64,000 bases of DNA from Thermoplasmatales archaeon (GTDB lineage Archaea > Thermoplasmatota > Thermoplasmata > Methanomassiliicoccales > Methanomethylophilaceae), in the NCBI GenBank assembly GCA_012515075.1, contig JAAYZC010000013.1, positions 25,954 through 89,953 on the forward strand. Reading direction: 5' to 3'. How positions within the stretch are numbered: position 1 is the first letter of the stretch; each line of letters begins with the position of its first letter. The position numbers and the translations under genes were made by a program. Shown piece after piece: positions 27,086-35,833 of the stretch. The notes beneath the pieces were generated by a model that searched no databases, was not told where the DNA came from, and worked only from the letters and a program-made list of their open reading frames with translations.

Positions 27086-28670
27086 CTTATCGCGCGAGGT
27101 AACGCCCGAAATCGTTCAGGCGATCGAGGCTATTGTCGGCAAAGAGAACGTAAACACGAGCGACATGGACAGGATGCTTTACAGTCACGACCTCGCTCCC
27201 CTTCCCAAGGAGGCCGGCATGGCCTTCAAGAACGTTCCTGACGTGGTCGTCAGACCCAAGAACGGCGCGGAGATATCCAAGATCGTCTCCCTCGCGTACA
27301 GGTCCGGAGTGGCCGTAGTCCCGAGGGGGAATGCCACATGGGGGCTCGGCGGATGCATGCCCACCTGCGGCGGCATACTCCTCGACATGACCTCCAAGAT
27401 GAACGAGATCCTCGAGATCGACACCGAGGGAATGTTCGTGAAGGTCCAGGCGGGTTGCACGTGGAAGAAGCTACTGGACGAGTGCATGAAGAAGGGATAC
27501 ATCATCGGTTCGTACCCCTCCAGCTTCCCGTCCGGGACCATAGGCGCATGGATATCCACCAACGGGATGGGCATCGGCAGCTACAAGTACGGGTCCGCCA
27601 AGGACAACGTCCTCAACATGGAGGTCATAACCTCCGACGGCACAATCCTCGAGACGGGTTACGACCACATCGGCAGCTACATGTCCGGATACAACCTCAA
27701 TCAGCTGTTCGCAGGTGCCGAGGGGACCCTCGGCATAATCTCCACGGTCACCTTCAGGATCTACCCCATGGGCGTCATAAAGCCCACCGCATACGAGTTC
27801 GAGGACCTCAGGGACCTGGCAGGCCCCATAGAGAAGATCGTCCAGCACCCCAGTGTCAAGCCCCTGCACATCGCGTACTCCGATTACCTCCACTTCGCCA
27901 ACCAGAAGAAGGCAGGCATCGACGCGCCCGACGTCAAGAACATGCTCCTGGTGACCTTCCAGGGAGAGGAGGAGTTCGTCGCTCTGGAGGAGAAGGCCGT
28001 CGACGCAATCGTCGCGGAGTTCGGAGGAAGGAAGATCTCCGACGAGATAGCCGCCCACGAGTGGGAGGAGAGATGCTACGAATTCAGGGCCAGGAGGGTC
28101 GGTGTCGGGGAGATCCCTGCGGAGGTCATCACCCCGGTCAAGCACTTCGCCCCCTTCATAGACGAGTGCTACAAGGGTTTCGAGGTCATGAAGATGGAGG
28201 CCGGAGGTGTCATCGGAGTGGTCGTGGACCGCAGCACCGTCCTGTACATGCCCTACTACTTCAAGGATGACGAGTCCCTGCTTGGCATGACAGCGTTCGC
28301 CTTCAACTTCTATCTCGGCGACAGGGCGATGAAGTACGGCGGAAGGACCACCGGGCTCGGGGTCTTCTTCGCATGGAATCTGGACAACATACACGACGCC
28401 TGCACCGTCAACTTCATGAGGGAGCTCAAGACCTATCTCGACCCCAATGATGTCATAAACCCGGGGCACGTCGTCTGCGGCAAGACCAGGTTCGGCATAG
28501 ACCTCAGCAACCAGATAATGGGCCTCGGCAGCAGCCTCATACAGAACGTCAAGAAGCTCCTTCCTGAGAACACGACCTTCGCCGACAACAAGGCGAGGTT
28601 CAGATACGACGATCTGGAGCACAGGAAGGCCGAGGACAGGTTCCACGAGCTCGGGAAAGGAACCGAGTGA
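27063..28670 (+). CDS. FAD-linked oxidoreductase, GlcD/D-lactate dehydrogenase-like
   Basis: A 535-residue flavoprotein of the vanillyl-alcohol-oxidase fold. The N-terminal FAD-binding PCMH domain shows VVPRGNATWGLGG near residue 95 and GSYPSSFPSGTIGAWISTNG near 150, LFAGAEGTLGIIS near 220; the C-terminal cap ends with LDPNDVINPGHVVCGKTRF. There is no iron-sulfur domain and no HdrD-like partner beside it. Related genes are present in other Methanomassiliicoccales, but the substrate is unknown. It is monocistronic, converges with the Rh/Amt gene and is followed by a hairpin-T terminator. Confidence 0.8.
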   Translation: MKSNGEDNLSREVTPEIVQAIEAIVGKENVNTSDMDRMLYSHDLAPLPKEAGMAFKNVPDVVVRPKNGAEISKIVSLAYRSGVAVVPRGNATWGLGGCMPTCGGILLDMTSKMNEILEIDTEGMFVKVQAGCTWKKLLDECMKKGYIIGSYPSSFPSGTIGAWISTNGMGIGSYKYGSAKDNVLNMEVITSDGTILETGYDHIGSYMSGYNLNQLFAGAEGTLGIISTVTFRIYPMGVIKPTAYEFEDLRDLAGPIEKIVQHPSVKPLHIAYSDYLHFANQKKAGIDAPDVKNMLLVTFQGEEEFVALEEKAVDAIVAEFGGRKISDEIAAHEWEERCYEFRARRVGVGEIPAEVITPVKHFAPFIDECYKGFEVMKMEAGGVIGVVVDRSTVLYMPYYFKDDESLLGMTAFAFNFYLGDRAMKYGGRTTGLGVFFAWNLDNIHDACTVNFMRELKTYLDPNDVINPGHVVCGKTRFGIDLSNQIMGLGSSLIQNVKKLLPENTTFADNKARFRYDDLEHRKAEDRFHELGKGTE

Positions 28671-28831
28671 GCAGGCCCCGCCGCGGACGTTTCACGAAAC
28701 CATTTACACTTACCCTTATTCTCCGTCATATTGTTCTTCGTCACGGGTCGCCCTGCATCCCGTGGATTCCTGCGAAGGCGCGCGGAGGTCAGACCCGTGG
28801 GCTTTTCGGGTGAAATATGAAAAAGTAAGGG

Positions 28832-28857
28832 GCGGCCGTTCCGCCGGCCGCGTTTTT
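28832..28857 (+). terminator. hairpin plus T-run terminator
   Basis: GCGGCCG (28832-28838) pairs with CGGCCGC (28845-28851) around a 6-base loop and is followed by TTTTT at 28853-28857. It lies in the 197-base space between the convergent FAD-oxidase gene and the Rh/Amt gene. Apart from it I see nothing definite in that space. Confidence 0.6.
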
Positions 28858-28867
28858 AAATCCTGTA

Positions 28868-30046
28868 TCAGGCAGCGGGCTCTTCGTTCTTTATGAAGTC
28901 CGGATCGTCATCCATTATGATGTCCATCTTCCCACGCGTGAACCTGGCCAGCAGGCCGATCGCCGCGCCCGCGACGAGGGTTATTCCCACGACGCATGCC
29001 GCGAAGAACAGGTTGGTGAATGTACCCAGTATCACACATGACAATATCACTCCGACCCAGCCTCCCATTCCGTGCAGGTTGTGGACGCCCATGACGTCAA
29101 GGACGCCTATCATCTTGCACAGGCGGGGCTGCAGGTAGATGAAGCAGAGGGCGGACACCGCACCGGCTATTAGACCGACAAGCAGAGCTCCCCACGGATC
29201 CACTATCAGCATGGTCGCGCCTATGGCCACGGGACCTGCCAACAGAGCATAGGTGTAGGTGAGGGGATTTACCTTCTTCTCCACGATCATGCAAACCGCA
29301 TAAGCCGAGATCACGGATCCGATGCCGGCCATGAAGCAGGTGAGGGTTCCCAGCTGCACATCTGCCGAGTCGGTAAGGCCCGCGGTAACGAAGGACGGCC
29401 ACAGCATCCACAGGAGCATGGAGGCCAGCCACACGAATGTCACGCTGTGCGTTGTCGTGTGCATGGGCTCATCGAAGGCACGTTTGTCCCTTATGGCCAT
29501 GGCGACTCCGAGACCGAAGTATGCCGCGCACATGTGGACCAGGATGGATCCTCCGGGATCCGCGGCAGCGGCGCCTATTATGTCGGGGTTGGCCATGAAC
29601 CACTCCACGAAAGCATACACGGGGGCGAACAGCAGACCCACCATCAGATATTGCCAGGATTTGACAGTACCCAGGAACACACCTATGGCTATCACCAGCG
29701 TGATGGAGCATATGACGGCCCTCACCATCATGGCCTGGGTTATGATCTCCTCTCCGAAGACGAACTGCTGTATCGCAAGGTATGCGATATAGCTTCCCGC
29801 CGCGGACAGGAGAACCGCCAGGGCCACGCCCCACTCGTATTTCTTTATGAACATCATAAGGAAGGCCACAAGCATCAGCATGAACCATATGTCCAGATTC
29901 TTGCCGAACAGAGCGCTGGCAGTCTGCCCTATGTCTCCCGTGTCAGCGGCCAGAACGTCTGCGGGCATCGTTGTTAGGACGACGCCCGCCAATACGACCA
30001 GACTCAGGATTACCAGTATCCTTTGAACAGTATTCATTTGAACCAC
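28868..30046 (-). CDS. Rh-type ammonium transporter/channel
   Basis: A 392-residue membrane protein with an N-terminal hydrophobic segment (signal-like) and about eleven further membrane segments. DPGGSILVHMCAAYFGLG near residue 170 and MGVHNLHGMGGWVG near 325 carry the twin pore histidines and resemble Rh proteins more than classical AmtB. The C-terminus is acidic (MDDDPDFIKNEEP). It lies 53 bases after mtmB1 on the same strand, so it is probably in the mtmC-mtmB operon, where it may export ammonia made from methylamine or import methylamine. That role is inference. Confidence 0.88.
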   Translation of the reverse strand: MVQMNTVQRILVILSLVVLAGVVLTTMPADVLAADTGDIGQTASALFGKNLDIWFMLMLVAFLMMFIKKYEWGVALAVLLSAAGSYIAYLAIQQFVFGEEIITQAMMVRAVICSITLVIAIGVFLGTVKSWQYLMVGLLFAPVYAFVEWFMANPDIIGAAAADPGGSILVHMCAAYFGLGVAMAIRDKRAFDEPMHTTTHSVTFVWLASMLLWMLWPSFVTAGLTDSADVQLGTLTCFMAGIGSVISAYAVCMIVEKKVNPLTYTYALLAGPVAIGATMLIVDPWGALLVGLIAGAVSALCFIYLQPRLCKMIGVLDVMGVHNLHGMGGWVGVILSCVILGTFTNLFFAACVVGITLVAGAAIGLLARFTRGKMDIIMDDDPDFIKNEEPAA

Positions 30047-30099
30047 CTTCAGAAAGAGAAATTAAAGGGTTTAGGTGGTATCAGACACGTAGGGTCGCC

Positions 30100-31485
30100 T
30101 CAGTGTTTGATATCGAGACCGAGGTCCCTGAGCTTCTTGACCGCTCCGTCGTAGACCTGAAGGTACTCCGCGGTCGGCTTGACGGTGAGAACGTCGTAAC
30201 ACTCGCGGAAGGTCTTTCCTGCAGGGGCGTTGGCGTAGTTCTTCTCATAGCCGCTGACGAGTTTCTCGAGGATCTCGTTGACATCGGAGACCTTCATTCC
30301 GGCTGTGGCGATAGCCGCCTCACCCATTATGCGGGCCTCCATTCCGGTGGTCTTGTCCTGCACGACACCCTTGGCGGCCGCGGATCCGGACAGGAGCTCC
30401 CTTCCGGAGGCGGTGTCGCTCATTGCCTGCGCGGCGGTCTCGAGGAGACACATCTCCGTGCAGGGTCCGGCCGTGGGGTAGTACTGGTTGGCCAGGAGCA
30501 GGTCGGTGTTGGCGTCGATGGCCGCCGCGGTGTGGGCGGCGATCTGCAGGGTCTCTCTGGATGTGGTTATCCCCCACCTGATGTGGATGGGTCCGTCCAG
30601 GTGGAAGTTGCCGCTGAACAGGGCGAACGATGCCAGATGGGTGGCGACGTCGCATATGGCGGTCTCCTCCACTCCGCCGCAGTATCCTCCGAAGATGGGC
30701 ATCTGCTCGATCATTATCATGTCACCGTTGGTTATCCATCCGGAGAGCATGTTGAGACCGGTCATGTCGATCTTCAGCTCGTTGAGCTGGGAGCACTCGT
30801 GTGCCTCCCAGGGCTTCTGTCCGGCGTACTGCATGTCGGCCGCGAGCCTTCCCGCTGCGGACAGCGGGGTCTCGGGTCCCTATATGCCGAGTCCGGGGCG
30901 ACCGGCCCTGATCCTGGCCTCCTTCACCGCCCTGAGCTCGGCCATGGTGGCCTTTATCTCGTAAGGGGTGTTGGTGGTCGCAGGGTGGCCCTCTACGGTC
31001 GCCATGACACCGTTCACGATGTGGTCGACGACTCCCTCCTGAGCGTAGCTCTGCATGACCTGGATGAATATGTCCTCGGAGACCGGTGCTCCGGTGGGTC
31101 CGCCCTGGATGATGGGCTTGACCGAGCTGTTGCCGCGCCTGGGGTAGAAGTAAGCACTGTCCCTACCCTCCCCGAGTTTCAGCTTCTTGGGGGTCTTCTT
31201 TATCCCCTCCCAGACTTCCTCCTCGGTCACGAACATGACGCGCTTGTTATCGCTGTTGTAGAATCCTGTCTTAACGAGCATCTCGAGACCGGCGTTGAAC
31301 AGGTTGTTCATGGTCTCCTTATCCTCGGGGACGATCTTCTTGCCGAAATCGAGCTTGTATTTTTCCTTCAGCTCGGTGGCGTTTCCGGGAATGATGGAGT
31401 AGTCCCACTCTGCCTCATCGACCTTCTTCCCCTTGGCGAAGCGGTCGTATACATCCCAGATGTTCAATGCTCTTTCTGCAGCCAT
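30100..31485 (-). CDS. mtmB: monomethylamine methyltransferase MtmB1 (pyrrolysine-containing)
   Basis: Transfers the methyl group of monomethylamine to the corrinoid of MtmC. The frame is interrupted by one TAG (30880-30882) at codon 202, which is read as pyrrolysine; read-through gives 461 residues, the normal MtmB length. The flanks GRPGLGI-Pyl-GPETPLSA match the MtmB active site. Further family blocks: VQGGPTGAPVSEDIF-like IQGGPTGAPVSEDIF, HECSQLNELKIDM, EQMPIFGGYCGGVEET, HIRWGITTSRETLQIA and AGPCTEMCLLETAAQ. A hairpin follows the amber codon by 11 bases. It starts 2 bases after mtmC. The amber is not a pseudogene mark, since pylT/pylS are close by. Confidence 0.96.
30851..30868 (-). promoter_or_regulatory. 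hairpin downstream of the mtmB1 amber codon (PYLIS-like)
   Basis: On the minus strand CCCGCTG and CAGCGGG form a perfect 7-bp stem closed by a TCCG (UNCG-type) loop, 11 bases after the TAG at 30880-30882. The same structure at the same distance occurs in mtmB2 (35068-35085). A role in amber decoding is an inference from the PYLIS concept described for Methanosarcina mtmB. Confidence 0.5.
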
Positions 31486-31487
31486 TT

Positions 31488-32126
31488 TTACACCTTCATC
31501 AGTCTGTTGACCAGTTCGATGATCTCCGCGCCGTTCTCGGAGTATCCGCTTGCGCCTATCTTGTCGCACCACTCCTGCGTGCAGGGTGCGCCGCCGAATA
31601 TGGTCTTGTAGGGCGCTTTGACCTCTTTCACGGCCTCCACCACCTCTGCCTGCACCTGAAGCGTCGTTGTCATGAGTGCGGAGCCTCCGATGATATCTGC
31701 TTTGTTGGTATCGGCCGACGCCATGAATTCGTCGGGGGACACATCAGGTCCGAGGTCGATGACGTTGTAGCCCGCACCGCGGAGCATGGCACAGCAGACG
31801 TTCTTTCCGATTTCGTGTATGTCCCCCTGGACGGTACCCATTATAACGGTTCCACGCATGGACTGGTTGCCTGCCTGGAGAACGGGCGCAAGTATCTTGA
31901 GTGCTGCCTCCATGCTCTTCGATGCGGCGATTACCTGGGGGAGATAGATCTCTGCCTTGTCGAACTTCTCTCCGATGACCTCCATCCCTGCCCCGAGTCC
32001 CTTCTCGATGATCTCTTTGGGGTCGAGTTTCGCATCCAGCGCCGCTTTGGTGGCACTCTCAGCGAGCTTTATGTTCCAAGTCTCGACCGAGGTTTTGAGA
32101 TCTTTAAGTATTTCCTCTTTGCTCAT
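31488..32126 (-). CDS. mtmC: monomethylamine corrinoid protein MtmC
   Basis: A 212-residue corrinoid protein that carries the methyl group from MtmB to the CoM methyltransferase. The helical cap (VETWNIKLAESATKAAL) precedes the B12 domain with DIHEIGKNVCC (cobalt-ligand His) near residue 95 and GGAPCTQEWC near 172. The start MSKEEILKDLK follows a GGAGG site at about 32135-32139; the frame is open for a further 84 codons upstream, but that part looks like leader. It is followed by mtmB1 after 2 bases. Confidence 0.95.
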   Translation of the reverse strand: MSKEEILKDLKTSVETWNIKLAESATKAALDAKLDPKEIIEKGLGAGMEVIGEKFDKAEIYLPQVIAASKSMEAALKILAPVLQAGNQSMRGTVIMGTVQGDIHEIGKNVCCAMLRGAGYNVIDLGPDVSPDEFMASADTNKADIIGGSALMTTTLQVQAEVVEAVKEVKAPYKTIFGGAPCTQEWCDKIGASGYSENGAEIIELVNRLMKV

Positions 32127-32440
32127 TTCTTCTTCCTCCTTTATCAGAGCCCTGCCCTCCCGGCACCCCGGGAGGACCATACCGTCGCCGTGATTCCTCA
32201 CCATTGCGATACGTTCGGCGGGGGACATCTTCGCACATCTGCGATCCTCATACCTGTCAGGCGCCTTCCGGTTCTTGGAGCGGCGAGGCGGGAGGGAATC
32301 CTCCGGCCGGCCTGCTTCGAATCCTTCACTGCCTTCCATGTTGTCACCGTCCCCCGGAGGGACCCATGCTAAGCACATGGCACTCCGCGGTTCTCCGATG
32401 TTATTGACATGTTTTTATGTTATACTTATAGCTTTCGTCC
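32127..32440 (-). promoter_or_regulatory. mtmC-mtmB promoter and long leader
   Basis: On the minus strand TATAAGTATA (32430-32421) is a TATA box that predicts a leader of about 270 bases. Near its 5' end are two hairpins in a row: CCATG/CATGG (32364-32380) and GTCCC/GGGAC (32349-32363). The leader stays in frame with mtmC from an ATG at 32378 without a stop, but its predicted peptide (rich in Arg, Pro and Gly) resembles nothing in the corrinoid family. It could be a regulatory 5' region or an unusual N-terminal extension. Confidence 0.5.
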
Positions 32441-33060
32441 AACAAGGGAATTCATATGTATGTTGTATTTAATATTTTCTATATTTCTATTCACTGTTTA
32501 AAACCTTGTATATATAAGTTTGTTTTTTTAGATTTTAGAATATATCCAACACATCAAAGTCCTCGAAAAGCACTGATTTTATAGGTTTTCATCAGATCAT
32601 CATACATTTCGAAGCATCTGTCGGGCATTCTTTCGAGACGGGGCCTGTTTTTTCCGCCGGAAATCCGTTATATCTTGCGTCGGGTCGAATGCAGAGCGGG
32701 CTCTTGCTAGTGAAAAAAGATATTTTTAAATAGTATATTTTTTTGAACACGTTTTTAATAGGAAAAGTTTTAATATAATTTATTTTAAATCAATTTTTTC
32801 TAAGAATAACTTTAAATATTATTAATCATCATCTTTATCCATGGTGTATGTGCATGGTCATGCATGTTGCTGCCGTGTGTCTGCATCATCGGCTCCTGCC
32901 CGCAAGGGGCCCATCGCGAGCTCGTCTTGCGATTTCCATCCGTCCGCGGGTAGCAAAGTCTATTTCCTCCTCAAAAACAGACAAGGACGGATGGAACCCC
33001 TCGGCTCGTAAAATCTTGATGCACATGTTTGACGGGCGAAATTTATGGTAGAGTGATATA
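32441..33060. other. AT-rich intergenic divider between mtmCB and pylC-like gene
   Basis: From about 32441 to 32840 the sequence is very AT-rich with long A and T runs, in sharp contrast to the surrounding GC-rich genes. From about 32840 to 33040 it becomes GC-rich again but holds no convincing gene; short frames there have no recognisable product. AAATTTATGG at 33039-33048 is a possible TATA box for the gene at 33061. The AT-rich part probably carries divergent promoters or nucleoid/regulator sites; no repeats of CRISPR or IS type are seen. Confidence 0.5.
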
Positions 33061-34233
33061 TTGGATATATGCATAATAGGAGGTTCATTCAGAGGGATGG
33101 AGTGCGCGTACCTCGCAAAGAAAGCGGGGTACGGAGTCACCGTTATAGATCGTGACGATTCTGCACCGGCAAGGACCATGGCAGACAGATTCTATGCCAT
33201 GGATCCTTTAAAGAATCCTGCTTCCGCAAAGGCCCTTTTCAGCGGAGCTGGGGCAGTGGTCCCCGCCACGGGCAACATCGAGCTTCTAAGGGAGATGGAC
33301 AGGGTGTTCAAGGGGATCGACACCCCCCTGCTTTTCGACGTAGCAGCCTATTCAGCTGCGGCCTCCAAGACGATATCCCGCCGTCTGCTGGATGGCATAG
33401 GCATACCCGCGCCGGCCATGTGGCCGGAATGCGGCTTCCCGGCGGTCGTGAAGCCCATGGATTCCCACAGCAGGATACCAACCAGCGTGGTGAACACACT
33501 GGATGAGCTGAGGTCGATAGATGAGCATATCGTACTTGCAGGTGATGATTCTTTCATACAGGAATGTGTCCCGGGAACCAAGATGGTCACCTGTGTGATA
33601 GGGAACGGGGAAAGGACACTCCCATGCATATCGGGTGAGCTGGAAGTCGATGATGGGTTCGATAAGAAACGCGTACGTTGCGATCCCACCATCAACAGCA
33701 GGCCAGCGGCAGCGAAACTTTCCAAGCTGGCCCGCGATATAGCGGAGGCGATGTCCGTTGTCGGCCCCCTCTTCGTCGAAGGCACGGAGATCCAAGACGA
33801 GGCAGTGATCCTGGACATAGACGCTTGCGTGGTTTCCATGATGCCCACGGCCATACTCCATTCCACCGGGTTCAACCTGCTCGAAGTGTTAATGGCGGCT
33901 CGGGTGAAAGATATTAAACCCGTAGCCCCGCGCGTGAAACGCGCGACGATATGCGAGCACATACTCGTCACGGACGATAGGCTCAGGTTTTGCGGCAACC
34001 GCGAGTTCTCCAGGATATCCTGTCCCAGGATACACGAGGGGTTGTTCGGCAGTACCGAGATCATAACAGATTATGCACCGGGACTGAGGACATGGAGGGC
34101 CACTTTGGTGACCACAGGAAGCGACATGGGGGACGCGGAGAGGAAGAGGGCGGAATGCATCGAAAACATCGTTTCCGAGTGCGGCATAACTCTCATCGAG
34201 GATCCGAAGCCCAGGATAGGAACCTCCAACTGA
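33061..34233 (+). CDS. divergent PylC paralogue with altered ATP-grasp active site
   Basis: A 390-residue homologue of 3-methylornithine-lysine ligase PylC. It aligns with the PylC at 38577 without gaps over the first ~270 residues: IIGGSFRGMECAYLAKKAG, LLFD, GFPAVVKP and NLLEVL correspond one to one. Key sites differ: PylC 131-141 KPSSQSGSVGV is KPMDSHSRIPT here, E178 is Cys, and LEIDARIPSQTP (251-262) is LDIDACVVSMMP, so E252, R256 and Q260 are lost. The start is TTG (an in-frame TAG sits at 33049) with a TATA-like box ~20 bases upstream, suggesting a leaderless mRNA. The frame is intact, hence probably selected. It may be an inactive regulator or an enzyme with a changed substrate; the function is unknown. 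Confidence 0.85.
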   Translation: MDICIIGGSFRGMECAYLAKKAGYGVTVIDRDDSAPARTMADRFYAMDPLKNPASAKALFSGAGAVVPATGNIELLREMDRVFKGIDTPLLFDVAAYSAAASKTISRRLLDGIGIPAPAMWPECGFPAVVKPMDSHSRIPTSVVNTLDELRSIDEHIVLAGDDSFIQECVPGTKMVTCVIGNGERTLPCISGELEVDDGFDKKRVRCDPTINSRPAAAKLSKLARDIAEAMSVVGPLFVEGTEIQDEAVILDIDACVVSMMPTAILHSTGFNLLEVLMAARVKDIKPVAPRVKRATICEHILVTDDRLRFCGNREFSRISCPRIHEGLFGSTEIITDYAPGLRTWRATLVTTGSDMGDAERKRAECIENIVSECGITLIEDPKPRIGTSN

Positions 34234-34376
34234 GTGTTGGCCTCCCGCAAAAAGCGGAGGTAGCCGGGTTCAAAGGACAAGGCGGACGCTTCTGCAAGAT
34301 GGCAGGGTACATGCATCGGAGGATTCATGACCATACGAATCACGCTAGATACTCTGAATCTAATGCAACCCTGCAG

Positions 34377-34450
34377 AATATAATTATATATCCATGCATT
34401 ATAGCGGGATTCGGCATGCCGCAGACATCCTGCAGATGTCGGGTGATATT
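34377..34450 (+). promoter_or_regulatory. mtmB2 promoter and structured leader
   Basis: The 217-base space after the PylC-like gene holds a hairpin (CCTCCCGC/GCGGAGG, 34241-34260) and then a strong TATA box TTATATAT (34383-34390). At the predicted transcription start lies the perfect palindrome CGGCATGCCG (34412-34421), and just before the ribosome binding region a hairpin GACATC/GATGTC (34424-34440). The coding start chosen is the ATG at 34451. The palindrome may be an operator. Confidence 0.55.
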
Positions 34451-35833
34451 ATGGCTGCGCCCAGACCGGTTTCAATCTTCGAGGCATACGATCGCTTCAA
34501 CAGAGGTAAGAAGGTTCGTGAGGACACATGGGATTACGTTACGATTCCCACCAACGCTCTCGCAATGAAGGACAGGTACGACATAAGATTCGACAAAGGG
34601 ATCATACCGGAGGACGAGGGTCTCATCGACCGCCTCTTTCTGGCAGGCATGGACATGCTCGTCACAACGGGGTTCTACTGCCCCGACATCGGACGCACGA
34701 TGGAGATAACCGAGGAAGAGGTGTATGAGGGTATAAAGAAGGCCCCCACCAGACTCAAGTTGGGGAAGGGCAAGGACAAGGTGAAGATGAAGCCCCGCAG
34801 AGGGAATGCACCTTCCAAACCCGTAGTGGAAGGAGGGCCCACGGGGGCCCCTGTGTCCGAGGATATATTCCTTCCCATGATGCAGGGGTATGCCCAGGAG
34901 GCCACCGTGGACACACTGGTCAGTGGCGTCCTCTCCACTTTGGACGGACATCCTTCGACCACCAACACACCCTATGAGATAATGGCGACCATGGCGGAGA
35001 TAAGACTTGTCAGAGAGGCCATGGCCCGCGCCAACCGCCCGGGGATGTGCATATAGGGACCCGAGACCCCGCTGTCCGCGGCGGGCCGTCTGGCTTCAGG
35101 TCTTGCCAAGGGGGGGCTTAAACCCTTCGACCTCCATGAGTGTTCGCAGCTCAACGAGATGAAGATGGACCTGACGGGTCTCAACATGCTTGCAGGCTGG
35201 GTGGCAAGCGGCGACATAATAATGATAGAGCAGATGCCCATCTTCGGAGGATACTGCGGCGGAGTGGAGGAGACGGCTATATGCGATGTGGCAACTACGC
35301 TGGCCTCCTTTGTGATGTTCAATGCAGATACGCACCTCGGAGGGCCTATCCACATCAGGTGGGGGATAACCACTTCCAGGGAGACCCTGCAGATCGCCGC
35401 CCACACCGCGGCGGCCGTCGATGCCAACACGGATCTTCTTCTGGGCAACCAATACTACACTCTGTCGGGCCCGTGTACCGAGATGTGCCTGCTCGAGACC
35501 GCCGCGCAGGCCATAACCGACACCGCCTCCGGAAGGGAGCTTATATCAGGATCCGCGTCGTCCAAAGGTGTCGTCAGGGACAAAACCTCCCCCATGGAGG
35601 CGAGGATGATGGGGGAAGCGGCTATCGCCACCATGGGCCGGGACATACACGAGGTCAACACACTACTTGACAGGCTTGTATCCAGCTACGAGAAGGATTT
35701 CTCCCGGGCACCTGCCGGAAAGACCTTCCAGGAGTGCTATGATGTGCAGAACATAACGCCCACCAAGGAGCACATGGCAGTTTATGACGGCGCCGTGAGC
35801 CGCCTTAGGAGATTGGGCCTGGAGATAGCCTGA
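34451..35833 (+). CDS. mtmB: monomethylamine methyltransferase MtmB2 (pyrrolysine-containing)
   Basis: Second MtmB, 460 residues when the single TAG at 35054-35056 (codon 202) is read as pyrrolysine. The flanks RPGMCI-Pyl-GPETPLSA and blocks EGGPTGAPVSEDIF, HECSQLNEMKMDL, EQMPIFGGYCGGVEET and GPCTEMCLLETAAQ are those of MtmB. It differs from MtmB1 at many positions in both halves, so it is an old duplicate and not a recent copy. It has no mtmC beside it; the orphan corrinoid protein at 10006 or the MtmC at 31488 may serve it. It has its own promoter and lies between the PylC-like gene and tRNA-Pyl. Confidence 0.95.
35068..35085 (+). promoter_or_regulatory. hairpin downstream of the mtmB2 amber codon (PYLIS-like)
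   Basis: CCCGCTG (35068-35074) pairs with CGGCGGG (35079-35085) around a TCCG loop, 11 bases after the TAG. Compared with mtmB1, one stem base has changed (A to G) but pairing is kept as a U-G wobble. Bases from GCATATAGGG to the loop are the same in both genes over about 30 positions. Confidence 0.5.

Noticed and set aside
30880-31485. MtmB1 and MtmB2 as pairs of broken genes (pseudogenes)
   Set aside because: The single in-frame TAG is at the known pyrrolysine codon, sequence before and after is intact, and pylT/pylSBCD are in the window.
32441-32840. AT-rich region as a replication origin
   Set aside because: No Orc1/Cdc6 gene nearby and no origin-recognition-box repeats; promoter function explains it more simply.
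32839-33051. Short frame (MVYVHGHACC... or MCMVMHVAAV...) ahead of the PylC-like gene
   Set aside because: Low-complexity Cys/Arg/Ser peptide, no ribosome binding site; it overlaps the promoter of the next gene.
33061-34233. PylC-like gene as a recent duplicate or a decaying pseudogene
   Set aside because: Divergence from PylC is spread along the whole length, there is no frameshift or stop, and hydrophobic core positions are kept.
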